Shown here one piece after another: positions 8,343 to 17,515 of a stretch of 64,000 nt of DNA. This DNA is from Lactimicrobium massiliense (GTDB lineage: Bacteria; Bacillota_I; Bacilli_A; Erysipelotrichales; Erysipelotrichaceae). The stretch lies in the NCBI RefSeq assembly GCF_900343155.1, contig NZ_OUNG01000004.1, positions 62,001 through 126,000 of the forward strand. The letters run 5' to 3'. Below the pieces are notes generated by a model. It made no database searches. It saw only the letters and a program-made list of their open reading frames with translations, and was not told the DNA's origin. The translations under genes were made by a program, and so were the position numbers. Within the stretch, counting starts at the first letter, position 1. Every line of letters begins with the position of its first letter.

Positions 8343-8807
8343 TCAGGCATCTACCTTGTTCTTGACTTTCACCGGGGTGACGATCTCCGGCACCTCCGGG
8401 AAGTTTTCATCCACAATGTCCTGGATCGTTGCAGCGGCAAACACTGACTCCATCATCCGCTGCACCTTCTTGTAATACTTGTGCATCGGGCAGTACGACG
8501 TTGCATATCTGCTGCAGTAGCCATCCGGCTCCAGACAGCGGTTGATGCAGATGGTCTCCTCCATCGCCTTCAGCACTTCCAGAACAGATATCTCACTGGC
8601 ATCCCGGGCCAGCATATACCCGCCATTGCTGCCAAGTTTCACCTTCACAAGGCCCCCATCACGCAGTTTCCGCAGAATCTTCTGGGTATGCTCAACAGTA
8701 TGAAAACCAAGCTTCTCGGTCATTTCTACCGAAGTTACGCACCGCTTTGCCTCTGCCAGAAACAGCATGCACCGGATCCCATAATCAGTTTCAAGATTTA
8801 ATTGCAT
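8343..8807 (-). CDS. Rrf2-family transcriptional regulator
   Basis: A 154-aa winged-helix regulator of the IscR/NsrR/CymR group (starts MQLNLETDYGIRCMLFLA, recognition region GFHTVEHTQKILRKL). Four cysteines at 87, 91, 98 and 106 (CINRCLEPDGYC...C) could hold an Fe-S cluster, so redox, NO or iron status is the likely signal. GGGGAG lies 6 bases before the ATG. It follows the copper operon in the same direction, 79 bp after the small HMA gene, but may have its own transcript. Its targets cannot be told from this window. Confidence 0.88.
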   Translation of the reverse strand: MQLNLETDYGIRCMLFLAEAKRCVTSVEMTEKLGFHTVEHTQKILRKLRDGGLVKVKLGSNGGYMLARDASEISVLEVLKAMEETICINRCLEPDGYCSRYATSYCPMHKYYKKVQRMMESVFAAATIQDIVDENFPEVPEIVTPVKVKNKVDA

Positions 8808-8886
8808 TCCTTACTCCCCGCCGTGCAAATATACACCTTGAAGGTACGAATTACCAGTACTGATTTGGACATTCCCGTGAAACTGC

Positions 8887-9111
8887 TCAATGAAATACAG
8901 GATCTTTGATAGAAATCAGCTCATACCCTGCCTGGCGCACAGCCTCCTTCAGATCTGCTTCACTTGTCTCCGGAATACACATGATCCAGGCCTGATTCGT
9001 ATTAAAATCCGCCCCGGCATCACTCACCCCCGGCACATTGCGCAGACAGTTGGCCACCCGCACCTCGCAACAGGAACACATCATCCCCCGCAATTGCAGG
9101 ATCTTCTTCAT
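8887..9111 (-). CDS. Small HMA-domain metal-binding protein (CopZ-like)
   Basis: A 74-aa ferredoxin-like-fold HMA protein with the metal site GMMCSCC (MxCxxC) at the N terminus. The start overlaps the copA stop as ATGA, so it is translated with the ATPase. It likely carries Cu(I) in the cytoplasm and passes it to CopA. It is more diverged than the HMA domains fused to CopA, and the CSCC motif with a Ser-Cys pair is unusual. Confidence 0.82.
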   Translation of the reverse strand: MKKILQLRGMMCSCCEVRVANCLRNVPGVSDAGADFNTNQAWIMCIPETSEADLKEAVRQAGYELISIKDPVFH

Positions 9112-11678
9112 TCGATGCCTGTGACCTGGTAGTCCTGATCTTCGACCGCCTTCTTGAGCGCAGCATTATCCACATCCTTGCTCAGCTCAACAACCGCTGT
9201 CTTGGCATTGCGGTCTGCCTTTGCACTGACAACACCATCCACAGACTCCAGCGCCTTCTTCACACGCGCCTCGCAATGCTCACACATCATTCCATCCACA
9301 TGCAGTACCTTTTCCATCTTGTTATCCTCCTTATCTGTACCAAGATCTGTATCTTTCTTTTCCGTATGGAAATCTTCATCATTCAGTGTCACTTTATCCT
9401 TCATCGCATGATCCCTGTCAGTTCTGCGCATATTGAACAGATTCAGGCGCAGGGCATTCATGCATACCGTAAAGCTGGACAGCGACATAGCTGCCGCACC
9501 AACCATCGGATTCATCTTCCATGCATACAGGCCGGCTGCCAGCGGAATGCAGATCACATTGTAGAAGAATGCCCAGAACAGATTCTCATGAATATTCCGC
9601 AATGTTGCCCGCGACAGTCTGACTGCCGCTGCCACATCTGACAGCTTGCTGTTCATCAATACCACATCTGCACTGTCAATTGCCACGTCCGTACCCGCAC
9701 CAATCGCAATGCCGGTATCTGCCCTTGTCAATGCCGGGGCATCATTGATGCCATCACCGACCATTGCAACCTTGCCATACTTCTGCAGGCGACGGATCTC
9801 AGCTTCCTTGCCATCCGGCAGGACACCCGCAATCACATGATCCACATTTGCCCTGGCGGCAATTGCTTTTGCAGTTCTTTCGTTATCACCTGTAATCATG
9901 ACAACTTCAATGCCAAGATTCTTCAATTCATTGACTGCCTGAGCAGAATCCGGCTTGATCGTATCTGCCACGGCAATCATACCAAGCAGCTTGCCATCCC
10001 GGGCAAAGAACAGCGGTGTCTTGCCCTGGCCAGCCAGCTCTTCACTTGCCTTGCGCAAAGCAGAAGGAATCTCTGCGACTGTACCAATATACTTCTGTGA
10101 GCCGCCAGAAAGCTGCTTGCCATCCAGCACGGCCTGTAAGCCATGGCCGCTGAGCGCCTTGAAGTCACGCACTTCAGCCAGTTTCACATGATCCGCTTCT
10201 GCCTTTTCACGAATGGCAGCTGCCAGCGGATGCTCTGAATGATTCTCCAGCGCATAGGCTGTCTGCCAGAGATCTGCTTCACTGACACCATCCGCTGCCA
10301 CAACATCTGTCACTGCCGGCTTGCCGGTTGTGATCGTACCTGTCTTATCCAGCGCAATGATCTGGGTGCGGCCGGCATTCTCCAGTGCCTCACTTGTCTT
10401 GAAGAGAATGCCATTCCTGGCACCCATGCCATTGCCAACCATGATCGCTACCGGTGTTGCAAGACCAAGTGCACAAGGGCAGGAAATGACCAGTACAGAG
10501 ATCGCTCTTGCCAGGGCAAACGGCAGTGTCTGTCCGGCTATCAGCCAGCCCACAAGCACCAGAGCAGCGATGATGATCACCGCCGGCACAAAGATGCCGG
10601 ATACCTTGTCCGCAATACGGGCAATCGGCGCCTTGGTCGCAGCCGCATCAGAAACCATGTGAATAATCTGAGACAATGTTGTATCTTCACCAACACGGGT
10701 AGCCCGTGCCTTGATGAAGCCGGACGTATTGATCGTTGCGGCACTGACGGTATCATTGACCTGCTTATCAACCGGAATACTCTCACCCGTCAAAGCAGAC
10801 TCATCCACCGCAGTGGTGCCTTCAATAATCACACCATCCACCGGGATGCTCTCACCAGGCCTGACCACAAACACATCGCCGGTCTGCACTTCTTCAATGC
10901 CGACTTCCACTTCCTGGCCATTGCGCATCAGCACAGCCTTCTTCGGCGCCAGTTTCAACAGACTCTTTAACGCATCGGTCGTACGGCCCTTGCTGATAGA
11001 TTCCAGCAGCTTGCCAACCGTAATCAAAGCCGGAATCATCGCGGCACTTTCATAGTACAGCTCATTGTGATACACGCTCATGATGCTGGCAGGATCTGCA
11101 CCCTGTGCATACATACCGGCAATCTCATACGTCACAAACAATGACCATCCGAAGGATACCGAAGAACCAAGTGCCACCAGGGTATCCATGTTCGGAGCGC
11201 CATGAATCAACGAATTGAAACCGGAAGTAAAGAACTTACGGTTGATATACATCACAATCAGCGCCAGATACATCTGCGTCATGGCCAGCGCCATGTGATT
11301 ATGCACAAACCATGCCGGCAGCGGCCAGTTCCACATGTTATGACCCATGGAGATATACATCAAAGCTGCCAGGAAGACGATCGACCAGATCAGCCGCTTC
11401 TTCAATACCGGTGTTGTTCTGTCCTTTAATGCATCCTCTTCAGTCGCAATCTCACTCTGTGCAGACTGCTTTGCCTCGGCGCCTTTCCTTTTCGCACCAT
11501 AACCGGCATTCTCAACTGCCTTGATAATTGACGCATCATCTGCCGTACCTTCCACACCCATGCTGTTGGTCAGCAGTGACACCGAGACACTCTTGACGCC
11601 TGGCACCTTGGCAACTGCCTTTTCCACACGGTTCTGGCATGCTGCACATGACATTCCCGTTACAATATACTGTTCCAT
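9108..11678 (-). CDS. copA: Copper-exporting P1B-type ATPase with N- and C-terminal HMA domains
   Basis: An 856-aa Cu(I) efflux ATPase of the plasma membrane. An HMA domain with MSCAAC is at residues 9-14, followed by eight predicted membrane helices. The actuator motif TGES is at 297-300, CPC in helix 6 at 400-402, and the phosphorylation site DKTGT at 444-448. HP (SEHPLAAA), TGDN and GDGIND motifs follow. Residues 788-856 are a second complete HMA domain (MMCEHC), which looks like a copper chaperone fused through a charged linker. Most CopA proteins carry their HMA domains only at the N terminus. It is in operon with csoR (14-bp gap) and the small HMA gene (4-bp overlap). Confidence 0.95.
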   Translation of the reverse strand: MEQYIVTGMSCAACQNRVEKAVAKVPGVKSVSVSLLTNSMGVEGTADDASIIKAVENAGYGAKRKGAEAKQSAQSEIATEEDALKDRTTPVLKKRLIWSIVFLAALMYISMGHNMWNWPLPAWFVHNHMALAMTQMYLALIVMYINRKFFTSGFNSLIHGAPNMDTLVALGSSVSFGWSLFVTYEIAGMYAQGADPASIMSVYHNELYYESAAMIPALITVGKLLESISKGRTTDALKSLLKLAPKKAVLMRNGQEVEVGIEEVQTGDVFVVRPGESIPVDGVIIEGTTAVDESALTGESIPVDKQVNDTVSAATINTSGFIKARATRVGEDTTLSQIIHMVSDAAATKAPIARIADKVSGIFVPAVIIIAALVLVGWLIAGQTLPFALARAISVLVISCPCALGLATPVAIMVGNGMGARNGILFKTSEALENAGRTQIIALDKTGTITTGKPAVTDVVAADGVSEADLWQTAYALENHSEHPLAAAIREKAEADHVKLAEVRDFKALSGHGLQAVLDGKQLSGGSQKYIGTVAEIPSALRKASEELAGQGKTPLFFARDGKLLGMIAVADTIKPDSAQAVNELKNLGIEVVMITGDNERTAKAIAARANVDHVIAGVLPDGKEAEIRRLQKYGKVAMVGDGINDAPALTRADTGIAIGAGTDVAIDSADVVLMNSKLSDVAAAVRLSRATLRNIHENLFWAFFYNVICIPLAAGLYAWKMNPMVGAAAMSLSSFTVCMNALRLNLFNMRRTDRDHAMKDKVTLNDEDFHTEKKDTDLGTDKEDNKMEKVLHVDGMMCEHCEARVKKALESVDGVVSAKADRNAKTAVVELSKDVDNAALKKAVEDQDYQVTGIE

Positions 11679-11692
11679 ACACGACTCTCTTT

Positions 11693-12004
11693 CTATTTCA
11701 TCAGCTTCTGCAGCAGTGTCACCAGTTCATCCACTGCCTCATCCTTGCCGGCGCGGATATCATCCGCCACACAGCCCTTGATGTGACATGCCAGCAGCAC
11801 CTTGTTGAAGCTGTTCAAAGCACTCTGCACCGCCGAAACCTGCACGAGAATATCCGGACAGTACATATCATTCTCAACCATCTTCTCAATACCGCGGATC
11901 TGTCCCTCAACACGCTTCAGACGCACAAGCAGGTCTTTCTTTTCCTGCTCACTGCGCAGCACCTTGCGCGTACTGCATGCACATCCTTTCTCCATTCCTT
12001 CCAT
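11693..12004 (-). CDS. csoR: Copper-sensing transcriptional repressor CsoR
   Basis: A 103-aa DUF156/CsoR-family repressor. The Cu(I) ligands C49, H74 and C78 are all present (YCPD, CHIKGC), with an extra N-terminal CAC. It should release DNA when it binds Cu(I), inducing copA. Two palindromic boxes matching the CsoR operator lie upstream, one across the promoter. The start is either ATG 12004 (GGAG only 2 bases away) or ATG 11995 (spacing 11); I cannot decide between them. Confidence 0.93.
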   Translation of the reverse strand: MEGMEKGCACSTRKVLRSEQEKKDLLVRLKRVEGQIRGIEKMVENDMYCPDILVQVSAVQSALNSFNKVLLACHIKGCVADDIRAGKDEAVDELVTLLQKLMK

Positions 12005-12011
12005 ATCTCCT

Positions 12012-12028
12012 ATACCCCACCGGGGTAT
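12012..12028. promoter_or_regulatory. CsoR operator 2 (5' UTR)
   Basis: A 17-bp palindrome, ATACCCCACCGGGGTAT, just before the csoR start. It matches the known CsoR consensus of ATACCCC-N3-GGGGTAT type. Confidence 0.85.
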
Positions 12029-12045
12029 CTCCCTTCACGGCAATT

Positions 12046-12074
12046 GTTATATACCCCCATAGGGTATCTGTCAA
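12046..12074 (-). promoter_or_regulatory. copper operon promoter with CsoR operator 1
   Basis: On the minus strand a consensus -35 TTGACA (12069-12074) and a -10 TATAAC (12046-12051) are separated by exactly 17 bases. The spacer is occupied by a second CsoR palindrome (12051-12067, ATACCCCCATAGGGTAT). Binding there would directly block RNA polymerase. Confidence 0.9.
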
Positions 12075-12085
12075 CAAGCTTGCAC

Positions 12086-12120
12086 TAAAAAACAGAAACC
12101 AGAATTCACCTGATTTCTGT
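12086..12120 (-). terminator. Terminator after coaX
   Basis: The stem ACAGAAA / TTTCTGT (12092-12098 with 12114-12120) extends past one mismatch. It is followed on the minus strand by TTTTTTAG. Confidence 0.8.
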
Positions 12121-12126
12121 CTATCT

Positions 12127-12903
12127 TTACTTCTGATTCAGATTGTAGATCATGCGCATCCCCTTGAATGCCACATCCGGATCATACGTATCAATCGCAT
12201 GCGTATTTGATGCAATCATCCGGCCAAGACCACCGGTAGCCACCACCGGACAGTCCGTATGCAGGGCATGCTTCATCATCGCAATGACTTTTTCAACCCC
12301 GCCAAGATAGCTGTACATCACGCCTGCCTGCATGCCTGACACCGTATTCTTTGCGAGAATACCGGATGGCATCTGCAGAGCAATGCCCGGCAGCTTGGCT
12401 GTATTGTTTTTCAAAGCCTGTGCACAGATATCAAGGCCAGGCGCAATCAGCGTATAGGCAAAGATTCCCTCTGCAGAGACATAGTCATAGGTTACGGCTG
12501 TGCCAAAGTCTGCCACAATTACCCCCTGGGGGTACATGGCATGCCCATAGGCCGCATTGACAATCCGATCAGCACCAATCTCACGTGGGTTGTCAGTGCG
12601 CACCGAGATCCCGGTACGAATACCCGGTCCCACCACAAGCGCATCCAGATCAAAATACTTCTTCACACAGCTGACAAGGGCATGTAGTGCATCCGGCACC
12701 ACACACGAAATGATGGCACCGGCCACCTGCTTTCTGTCAATCCCGGCATCCTGCAGGAAATCCCGCACCGCCAGCCAGTATTCGTCCGCCGTACGCGGCA
12801 TCAGAGAGCTCAGCCGTATCGTAAAGATAATCTTTTCCTCATCCATCAAGCCAATGCGTACATGTGTATTGCCGGCATCAATCGCCAATAGGTATCCGTG
12901 CAT
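12127..12903 (-). CDS. coaX: Type III pantothenate kinase
   Basis: Phosphorylates pantothenate in the first step of coenzyme A synthesis; 258 aa. The ASKHA-fold phosphate motif AIDAGNTHVRIG is at the N terminus. GADRIVNA and the DFGTAVTYD motif follow, with the adenosine-site glycine-rich VVATGGLG near the C terminus. The second of two adjacent ATGs (12903) is better spaced from GGAG. It lies downstream of an ECF-type S component likely to import pantothenate, so uptake and activation form one unit. Confidence 0.93.
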   Translation of the reverse strand: MHGYLLAIDAGNTHVRIGLMDEEKIIFTIRLSSLMPRTADEYWLAVRDFLQDAGIDRKQVAGAIISCVVPDALHALVSCVKKYFDLDALVVGPGIRTGISVRTDNPREIGADRIVNAAYGHAMYPQGVIVADFGTAVTYDYVSAEGIFAYTLIAPGLDICAQALKNNTAKLPGIALQMPSGILAKNTVSGMQAGVMYSYLGGVEKVIAMMKHALHTDCPVVATGGLGRMIASNTHAIDTYDPDVAFKGMRMIYNLNQK

Positions 12904-12925
12904 CATTTCTCCTCATACTGCCAGC

Positions 12926-13570
12926 TCAGGCAGTTCTTTCCATGAGTCCCATGCGTACCGCACTGGGGGCCAGTGCCCTGACCAGCACCGGAATCACAAC
13001 ACCTGCCAGGATGGCCTCCAGAACCATGTTGCTGGAGACAACGCCAAGCAGAAGCACAACAAGCCCCTGCATGCCGGTGCCAAGGGCACTGGCATACTGC
13101 GGGCCAAAGAAGATATAGATTCCGCCAAGTACGCCAGCCGTATGCAGAACGGTATTGATCACAGCACTCAAAGCTGCTGCCGGTACACTCTTATGCATCA
13201 GGCGCAGAAACAGCCGGTACAGATAGCCGGACAGCACGCCAAGCAGGATTCTCGGCACAAAGCAGATCAGCAGCGAAGCAAAGTTGCCGGAAACACCGCC
13301 GACGGTAATAAACGGAGAGAAGACAAAGGATGTCACACTCGGCTCCATGGTGGCACGGATCAATGATGTCATGCCAAAGACGAAGCCAAGCCCTGCACCA
13401 AAGGCGGGACCGCCCAGGATGCCTGCCAGAATAACCGGCAGATGCATGGTCGTGATGGAAAGACCTGCCATGGGAATGTAGCCGATGGGCGTAAAGGCCA
13501 TCAGGACCTCAATGCCCGCGAAGAAAGCTGCCAGCGTCATCCGCTGAATTCTCTGTTTGTTTTTTGTCAT
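12926..13570 (-). CDS. panT: ECF transporter S component, probably pantothenate-specific
   Basis: An integral membrane substrate-binding subunit of an energy-coupling factor transporter, 214 aa with about six hydrophobic helices. The N-terminal segment MTLAAFFAGIEVLMAF and the following HLPVILAGILGGPAFGAGLG are typical of the S-component fold. An excellent ribosome-binding site (GGAGG, 6 bases) selects ATG 13570; the longer frame to 13639 lacks support. Pantothenate specificity is inferred from the adjacent coaX. The shared EcfA/A'/T module is not in the window. Confidence 0.8.
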   Translation of the reverse strand: MTKNKQRIQRMTLAAFFAGIEVLMAFTPIGYIPMAGLSITTMHLPVILAGILGGPAFGAGLGFVFGMTSLIRATMEPSVTSFVFSPFITVGGVSGNFASLLICFVPRILLGVLSGYLYRLFLRLMHKSVPAAALSAVINTVLHTAGVLGGIYIFFGPQYASALGTGMQGLVVLLLGVVSSNMVLEAILAGVVIPVLVRALAPSAVRMGLMERTA

Positions 13571-13688
13571 GTTTACCTCCTGCCGCTCCATTGCTGGATG
13601 CAGCGAACCAAAACAGAAATGGCCAAAAACAAAGATCAATGTCCATCTGGATCATTGTCTTTCTGACCGCATTTCATTATAGCCCCAT

Positions 13689-13717
13689 TCAAAAAGGAAG
13701 AGCCATCAACTCTTCCT
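13689..13717 (-). terminator. Terminator after small membrane protein gene
   Basis: A perfect stem AGGAAGAG / CTCTTCCT (13695-13702 with 13710-13717) is followed by TTTTTG on the minus strand. Confidence 0.8.
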
Positions 13718-13932
13718 CAGCATTTCTTTTCCAGTTTCTTTTTATCACAATACAGATAAATGGTGCCGATCACCAGGGAGGCAGCACCCAGGATCAAAGG
13801 CAGAATGGCAGCGCGAAATGACAGGGAGACCACCTGCATGAAGACTGTCACAAAGAACACCAGTGCCATCACATAGTGCAGAACGGCAGCTCTTTCATAT
13901 CTTGTCAGTTTTTTCTCCACTCTCTTTTTCAT
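13717..13932 (-). CDS. Small two-helix membrane protein, unknown function
   Basis: A 71-aa protein with a basic N terminus (MKKRVEKKLTRYERAA), two hydrophobic segments (about 17-37 and 41-60) and a lysine-rich end. I do not recognise the family. The frame opens at 14070, but ATG 13932 is chosen. A promoter (TTGCGT, 17 bases, TATAAA) sits just upstream, AGGA precedes this ATG by about 11 bases, and the longer frame would overlap the neighbouring terminator. It forms its own transcription unit between the radical SAM gene and the pantothenate pair. Confidence 0.6.
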   Translation of the reverse strand: MKKRVEKKLTRYERAAVLHYVMALVFFVTVFMQVVSLSFRAAILPLILGAASLVIGTIYLYCDKKKLEKKC

Positions 13933-13956
13933 ACAATTCTGTTTCCTGTACCCTTT

Positions 13957-13985
13957 TTTATAACCTTGAAACATAGCAAACGCAA
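13957..13985 (-). promoter_or_regulatory. Promoter of small membrane protein gene
   Basis: On the minus strand -35 TTGCGT (13980-13985) and -10 TATAAA (13957-13962) have a 17-base spacer. The predicted start is near 13950, about 18 bases before the gene. Confidence 0.6.
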
Positions 13986-14024
13986 CTGGAAACATCACGC
14001 CGCAATACAGATCCATCACTCTGA

Positions 14025-14055
14025 TAAAAAAAGAGAATCCCGCAGGACTCTCTTC
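14025..14055 (-). terminator. Terminator after radical SAM gene
   Basis: The stem AGAGAATCC / GGACTCTCT (14032-14040 with 14045-14053, one mismatch) is followed by a run of seven T on the minus strand. Confidence 0.8.
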
Positions 14056-14066
14056 GTATGCATCAA

Positions 14067-15584
14067 TCAAGCGCGGTTGTTCTGTTCCGGTGCATTGATG
14101 TCAATATCAATGTGGTTGGTGCCATCAGCGTGCTCAAAGGCAGCCAGTTCCGGATGTTCACGCTTCTCAGCTGTGTAGTTCTCATAAGCAGGCTTCTTAT
14201 GCTTCTCTTCTGCCCACTCCTTGTCAGCTACCGGCTTCCATGCAGCGGCATACGGACGGCACTTGTCGCACAGATGCTCAACACTCTCCGGAGACTCGAT
14301 GTTGGTCTGATGGGCATCTGTCTTGTGAACCATCTCAACAAGCAGATCCGGGTTTTCCAGCATCGGGCACGGTCTCAGATGGTTGCGGTTGAACGGCTGG
14401 CCTTCATGGTATGCCATGAACAGCGGGCTCTGCAGCATCTCCAGGATCGTGTTGTTCTTGATGTTGGTGTTGGAGAAGTGAATGAAGACACACGGCTCCG
14501 CATCACCATTGGAGTTGATGTGGAAGTAGTTTCTGCCGCCGGCAATGCATCCGCCGACAAACTCACCATCGTTCTGGAAGTCCATCGGGAAGAACTGGAT
14601 GTCGGATGTCTCAGAACGAACCTCACGGATTCTCTTGATCATGTAAGTTCTCTGCTCTGGTGTCGGCATCAGCTCAGGCACAGCATTGTTGCCAACCGGC
14701 ATCAGATGGAAATAGAAGCCATAGTGGGCACCCTTGGAAGCCAGCATATTGAAGAAGTCATCACTTGTGACTGCATCAATGTTGTCCTTTGTATAGCAGA
14801 TGGATGTGCCGAAGATAATGCCATACTTATGCAGCAGGTCCATTGCCTTCATGACAGCATCATAGTGGCCATTGCCGCGGCGCTCATCATTTGTCTTCTC
14901 AGAGCCTTCAATAGAAAGCATGTAGGAGATATTGCCAAGCTGCTGAATTCTCTTGCAGACATCCTCATTGATCAGTGTGGAGTTGGAATACAGGACGAAG
15001 AAGCAGTCATTGTGCTTCTCAGCCAGTTTCTCAATATCCTTCCACTTTACCATCGGCTCACCGCCGGTCATCATATACAGATGCGGACCAAGCTCCTTGC
15101 CTTCGGTGACGATCTTATCCATCTCATCAAAAGTCAGAGAGCTCTTGTGACCGTAGGTGCCGCTCCAGCAGCCGATGCAGTGCATATTGCAGGCACTGGT
15201 CGGATCAAACAGGATGAGCCAGGGAATGTTGCAGTTATACTTCTGACGGTTCTCACGAATCATCTTCGTGCCGCGGAAGAAAGACTCATAGCCCAGATTC
15301 AGCAGCATCATCTTTGCATAATGCGGATCCGCATCATCAATCATGCTGTTGATCATCTTCATCCAGCGGTTATCAGGATTGGAAACATACTTCCGGACTC
15401 TCTCAAATGTCTCCGGCTTTGCGTCCTTGTAGAACTTCTCAGCCATGTCGACAATCTTCAGATATACTTCTGAACGCTCCTGGTAATCCTTTGTATTCTT
15501 TACCTTCTTTACAAGCTGGTCTGCAACCAGAGACACAGCCTGTCTCTCTGCTGCATGCGAGATATTTTCCTTCATTGATGCCAT
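14067..15584 (-). CDS. Radical SAM protein with C-terminal Cys-rich region (SPASM-like)
   Basis: A 505-aa radical SAM enzyme. The [4Fe-4S] motif CxxxCxxC is C132-C136-C139 (ACNMHCIGCW), followed by the SAM-binding MMTGGEP motif. Later cysteines (GGCIAGG, PCVFIHF, PCPMLENP, LCDKC) could bind auxiliary clusters, as in SPASM or twitch enzymes. The first 120 residues are a helical domain I do not recognise. No peptide substrate gene or partner is visible beside it, so the reaction is unknown. The start is supported by GGGGAG 8 bases upstream. It is a single-gene unit with its own terminator and a palindrome in its upstream region. Confidence 0.85.
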   Translation of the reverse strand: MASMKENISHAAERQAVSLVADQLVKKVKNTKDYQERSEVYLKIVDMAEKFYKDAKPETFERVRKYVSNPDNRWMKMINSMIDDADPHYAKMMLLNLGYESFFRGTKMIRENRQKYNCNIPWLILFDPTSACNMHCIGCWSGTYGHKSSLTFDEMDKIVTEGKELGPHLYMMTGGEPMVKWKDIEKLAEKHNDCFFVLYSNSTLINEDVCKRIQQLGNISYMLSIEGSEKTNDERRGNGHYDAVMKAMDLLHKYGIIFGTSICYTKDNIDAVTSDDFFNMLASKGAHYGFYFHLMPVGNNAVPELMPTPEQRTYMIKRIREVRSETSDIQFFPMDFQNDGEFVGGCIAGGRNYFHINSNGDAEPCVFIHFSNTNIKNNTILEMLQSPLFMAYHEGQPFNRNHLRPCPMLENPDLLVEMVHKTDAHQTNIESPESVEHLCDKCRPYAAAWKPVADKEWAEEKHKKPAYENYTAEKREHPELAAFEHADGTNHIDIDINAPEQNNRA

Positions 15585-15651
15585 ATCGTTCTCTCCCCTC
15601 TATCCATATATGGCTGTATGACAAGGCCATATATACAGGTTATCGCTCATT

Positions 15652-15675
15652 ATTTTGTCACATTGTCCACAAAAT
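15652..15675. promoter_or_regulatory. Palindrome upstream of the radical SAM gene (possible operator)
   Basis: The arms ATTTTGT (15652-15658) and ACAAAAT (15669-15675) are perfect inverted copies around a 10-base spacer. More TTGTCA/TGTCACAA-like words follow at 15697-15723. No regulator could be assigned. Confidence 0.35.
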
Positions 15676-15871
15676 GGCATCTACATTTTGCGCGACTTGT
15701 CAAATCTGTACCGCCTGTCACAACTTCTTTGCAAATGTATAGGCTTACAGGACAAACAAAGCGATTCTGTACACATAGCACACTAAAGAAATATGCATTG
15801 ACTTTCCAGCATTTTGCCCATTTGCCAAACCTCGAAACAAAAGTACAATAAGCTGGATTGCGGGAGGCTCT

Positions 15872-16735
15872 ATGAAACAAGTCAAATCCATTCTGATTAT
15901 TATTCTTGGCAATATGCTCTATGCCCTCAGCGTCCAGCTGTTCCTGGTCCACTCCGGCCTGCTGACCGGCGGCACCACCGGTATCGCTCTGGCTGTCAAT
16001 GCCATCAGCGGTTTCTCCGTCTCCCTGTTTGTTCTGATTTTCAATATCATCATGCTCATCCTGGGATGGCTTGTACTGGGAAAGAAATTCGCCCTGACAA
16101 CCATTCTTTCCACCTTTGTCTACCCGTTATCCCTGTCCCTGTTTGAACAGACACTGAAAAACACCGTATTGACCACCACACCGATCTTAAATGCCATCTT
16201 TGCAGGCCTTGGCATCGGCCTCTCCCTTGGCCTGGTCATCCGTGAAGGTGCCTCCACCGGCGGCATGGATATCCCGCCGCTCATTCTCAACAAGCTCTTT
16301 AACCTGCCCGTATCTGCCACCATGTATGCTTTTGACTTTGCCATCCTGATCTTCCAGGCTTTCCTGCACACCCCGGAAGAAGTGCTCTATGGCATCCTGA
16401 TCGTACTGATCTACACCCTCACACTGGATAAGCTGCTGTTATCCGGCACCGCAAAAACAGAAGTGAAAGTGATCTCCGAAAAGACGGATGAAATCCGGCA
16501 GGCAATCCTGCAGGAAATGGACCGCGGCGTCACCATGCTGGATGCCAAAGGCGGCTATGGACAGGAACAGCAGGAACTGCTGCTCTCCATCATCTCCAAC
16601 CGCGAACTGCCCGCCATCGAAAAAATTATTCGCCGCATGGACCCGGCTGCCTTTGTCATCGTCTCCCGTGTTTCACAGGTAGAAGGTCGCGGCTTCACCA
16701 TGAAAAAGAAATATCCAGACCATCACGCCAGATGA
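15872..16735 (+). CDS. YitT family membrane protein with DUF2179 domain
   Basis: A 287-aa protein. Five to six membrane helices occupy residues 5-190 (GGTTGIALAVN and EGASTGGMDIPP are hallmark loops). They are followed by a cytosolic DUF2179 domain (about 205-280, MDRGVTMLDAKGGY) thought to sense a ligand. The function of YitT proteins is not settled. GGGAGG lies 4 bases before the ATG. The gene is monocistronic, and its last 13 bases overlap the end of a convergent gene. Confidence 0.88.
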   Translation: MKQVKSILIIILGNMLYALSVQLFLVHSGLLTGGTTGIALAVNAISGFSVSLFVLIFNIIMLILGWLVLGKKFALTTILSTFVYPLSLSLFEQTLKNTVLTTTPILNAIFAGLGIGLSLGLVIREGASTGGMDIPPLILNKLFNLPVSATMYAFDFAILIFQAFLHTPEEVLYGILIVLIYTLTLDKLLLSGTAKTEVKVISEKTDEIRQAILQEMDRGVTMLDAKGGYGQEQQELLLSIISNRELPAIEKIIRRMDPAAFVIVSRVSQVEGRGFTMKKKYPDHHAR

Positions 16736-17325
16736 GAATACAGAAGAGAAAGCTGGCAATGCACAGAAGAAAGACGGATCCGGCCATACAGACAGACCGG
16801 ATGAACGCCTTCGGTAATCACGCGTGCATCCTTTGCCACCATGTTCTCTTCTTTTTTCATGACCGCATCCATCCGCACAGACAAATCGCCCTTCAGGATA
16901 CCGGCACAGCGATGTTTCTCCATCACCACAACCTCCCGATCAGAAAGAATCAGTGTCAAGCTCCCACAGCGCAGCACCATTCCACCCGCAAAAGGAAACG
17001 GTGTCCGGGAAACAATATGGCATTCATAGCGTTTCTCTCCCTGCACCAGCCAAATCTTCTCACTGGCATGCAAAACAGATGAAACACTCTCATCCACACT
17101 GCCCAGATCAAAATGCACAAGCAGCCGCACCAGTACAAAAAGCAGGAAGAAACCGCCCGCGCAGGCAAGAAACCATATCTGGAAAACAGACAAAACAAGA
17201 GAAATCACCACCCCAAGCTGTGCCAGCACATCTGTTGTCATATATCGATTGGCTGACAAAAACATCCCGGTATGATCCAGCCGGTTCCATGGAATTCGAT
17301 ATTCTTCATTCAAATCATTTTCCAT
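16723..17325 (-). CDS. Membrane protein, unknown function
   Basis: A 200-aa protein that I do not recognise. Two adjacent hydrophobic segments (about 32-50 and 52-70) make a hairpin near the N terminus. A mainly beta-strand C-terminal domain (EKIWLVQGEKRYECHIVSRT onward) could lie in the cytosol, resembling a PH-like fold only in outline. ATG 17325 and GTG 17331 are both possible starts, neither with a strong ribosome-binding site. It overlaps the yitT-like gene tail to tail by 13 bp. Confidence 0.6.
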   Translation of the reverse strand: MENDLNEEYRIPWNRLDHTGMFLSANRYMTTDVLAQLGVVISLVLSVFQIWFLACAGGFFLLFVLVRLLVHFDLGSVDESVSSVLHASEKIWLVQGEKRYECHIVSRTPFPFAGGMVLRCGSLTLILSDREVVVMEKHRCAGILKGDLSVRMDAVMKKEENMVAKDARVITEGVHPVCLYGRIRLSSVHCQLSLLYSHLA

Positions 17326-17401
17326 ATCCACTAGTATACTTCACCCAAAGTACCTGCCGGCATGCATCTGGCTCTTTCCTGTTCCAATCATCCTACATCG
17401 C

Positions 17402-17437
17402 AAAAAAGAGAATCAGCATTTTCAGCCAATTCTCTTT
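17402..17437 (-). terminator. Terminator after tRNA-Asn
   Basis: The stem AAAGAGAAT / ATTCTCTTT is followed by a T run on the minus strand, directly behind the tRNA 3' end. Confidence 0.8.
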
Positions 17438-17439
17438 GA

Positions 17440-17515
17440 TGGCGCCTTAAACAGGGCTCGAACCTGTGACACCCTGGTTAACAGCCAGGTGCTCTGCCGA
17501 CTGAGCTATTAAGGC
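17440..17515 (-). tRNA. tRNA-Asn (GTT)
   Basis: A 76-nt cloverleaf read on the minus strand. The acceptor stem is GCCTTAA / TTAAGGC and the D-stem GCTC / GAGC. The anticodon stem CCTGG / CCAGG has loop CTGTTAA (anticodon GTT). The T-arm is ACAGG-TTCGAGC-CCTGT, with discriminator G and encoded CCA. It is a single isolated tRNA with its own terminator. Confidence 0.96.

Noticed and set aside
14058..15473. 471-codon plus-strand open frame
   Set aside because: Antisense to the radical SAM gene, whose motifs are unmistakable.
15652..15723. Assigning the palindrome to a named regulator (Rex or FNR type)
   Set aside because: The arms and spacing do not match either consensus closely enough.
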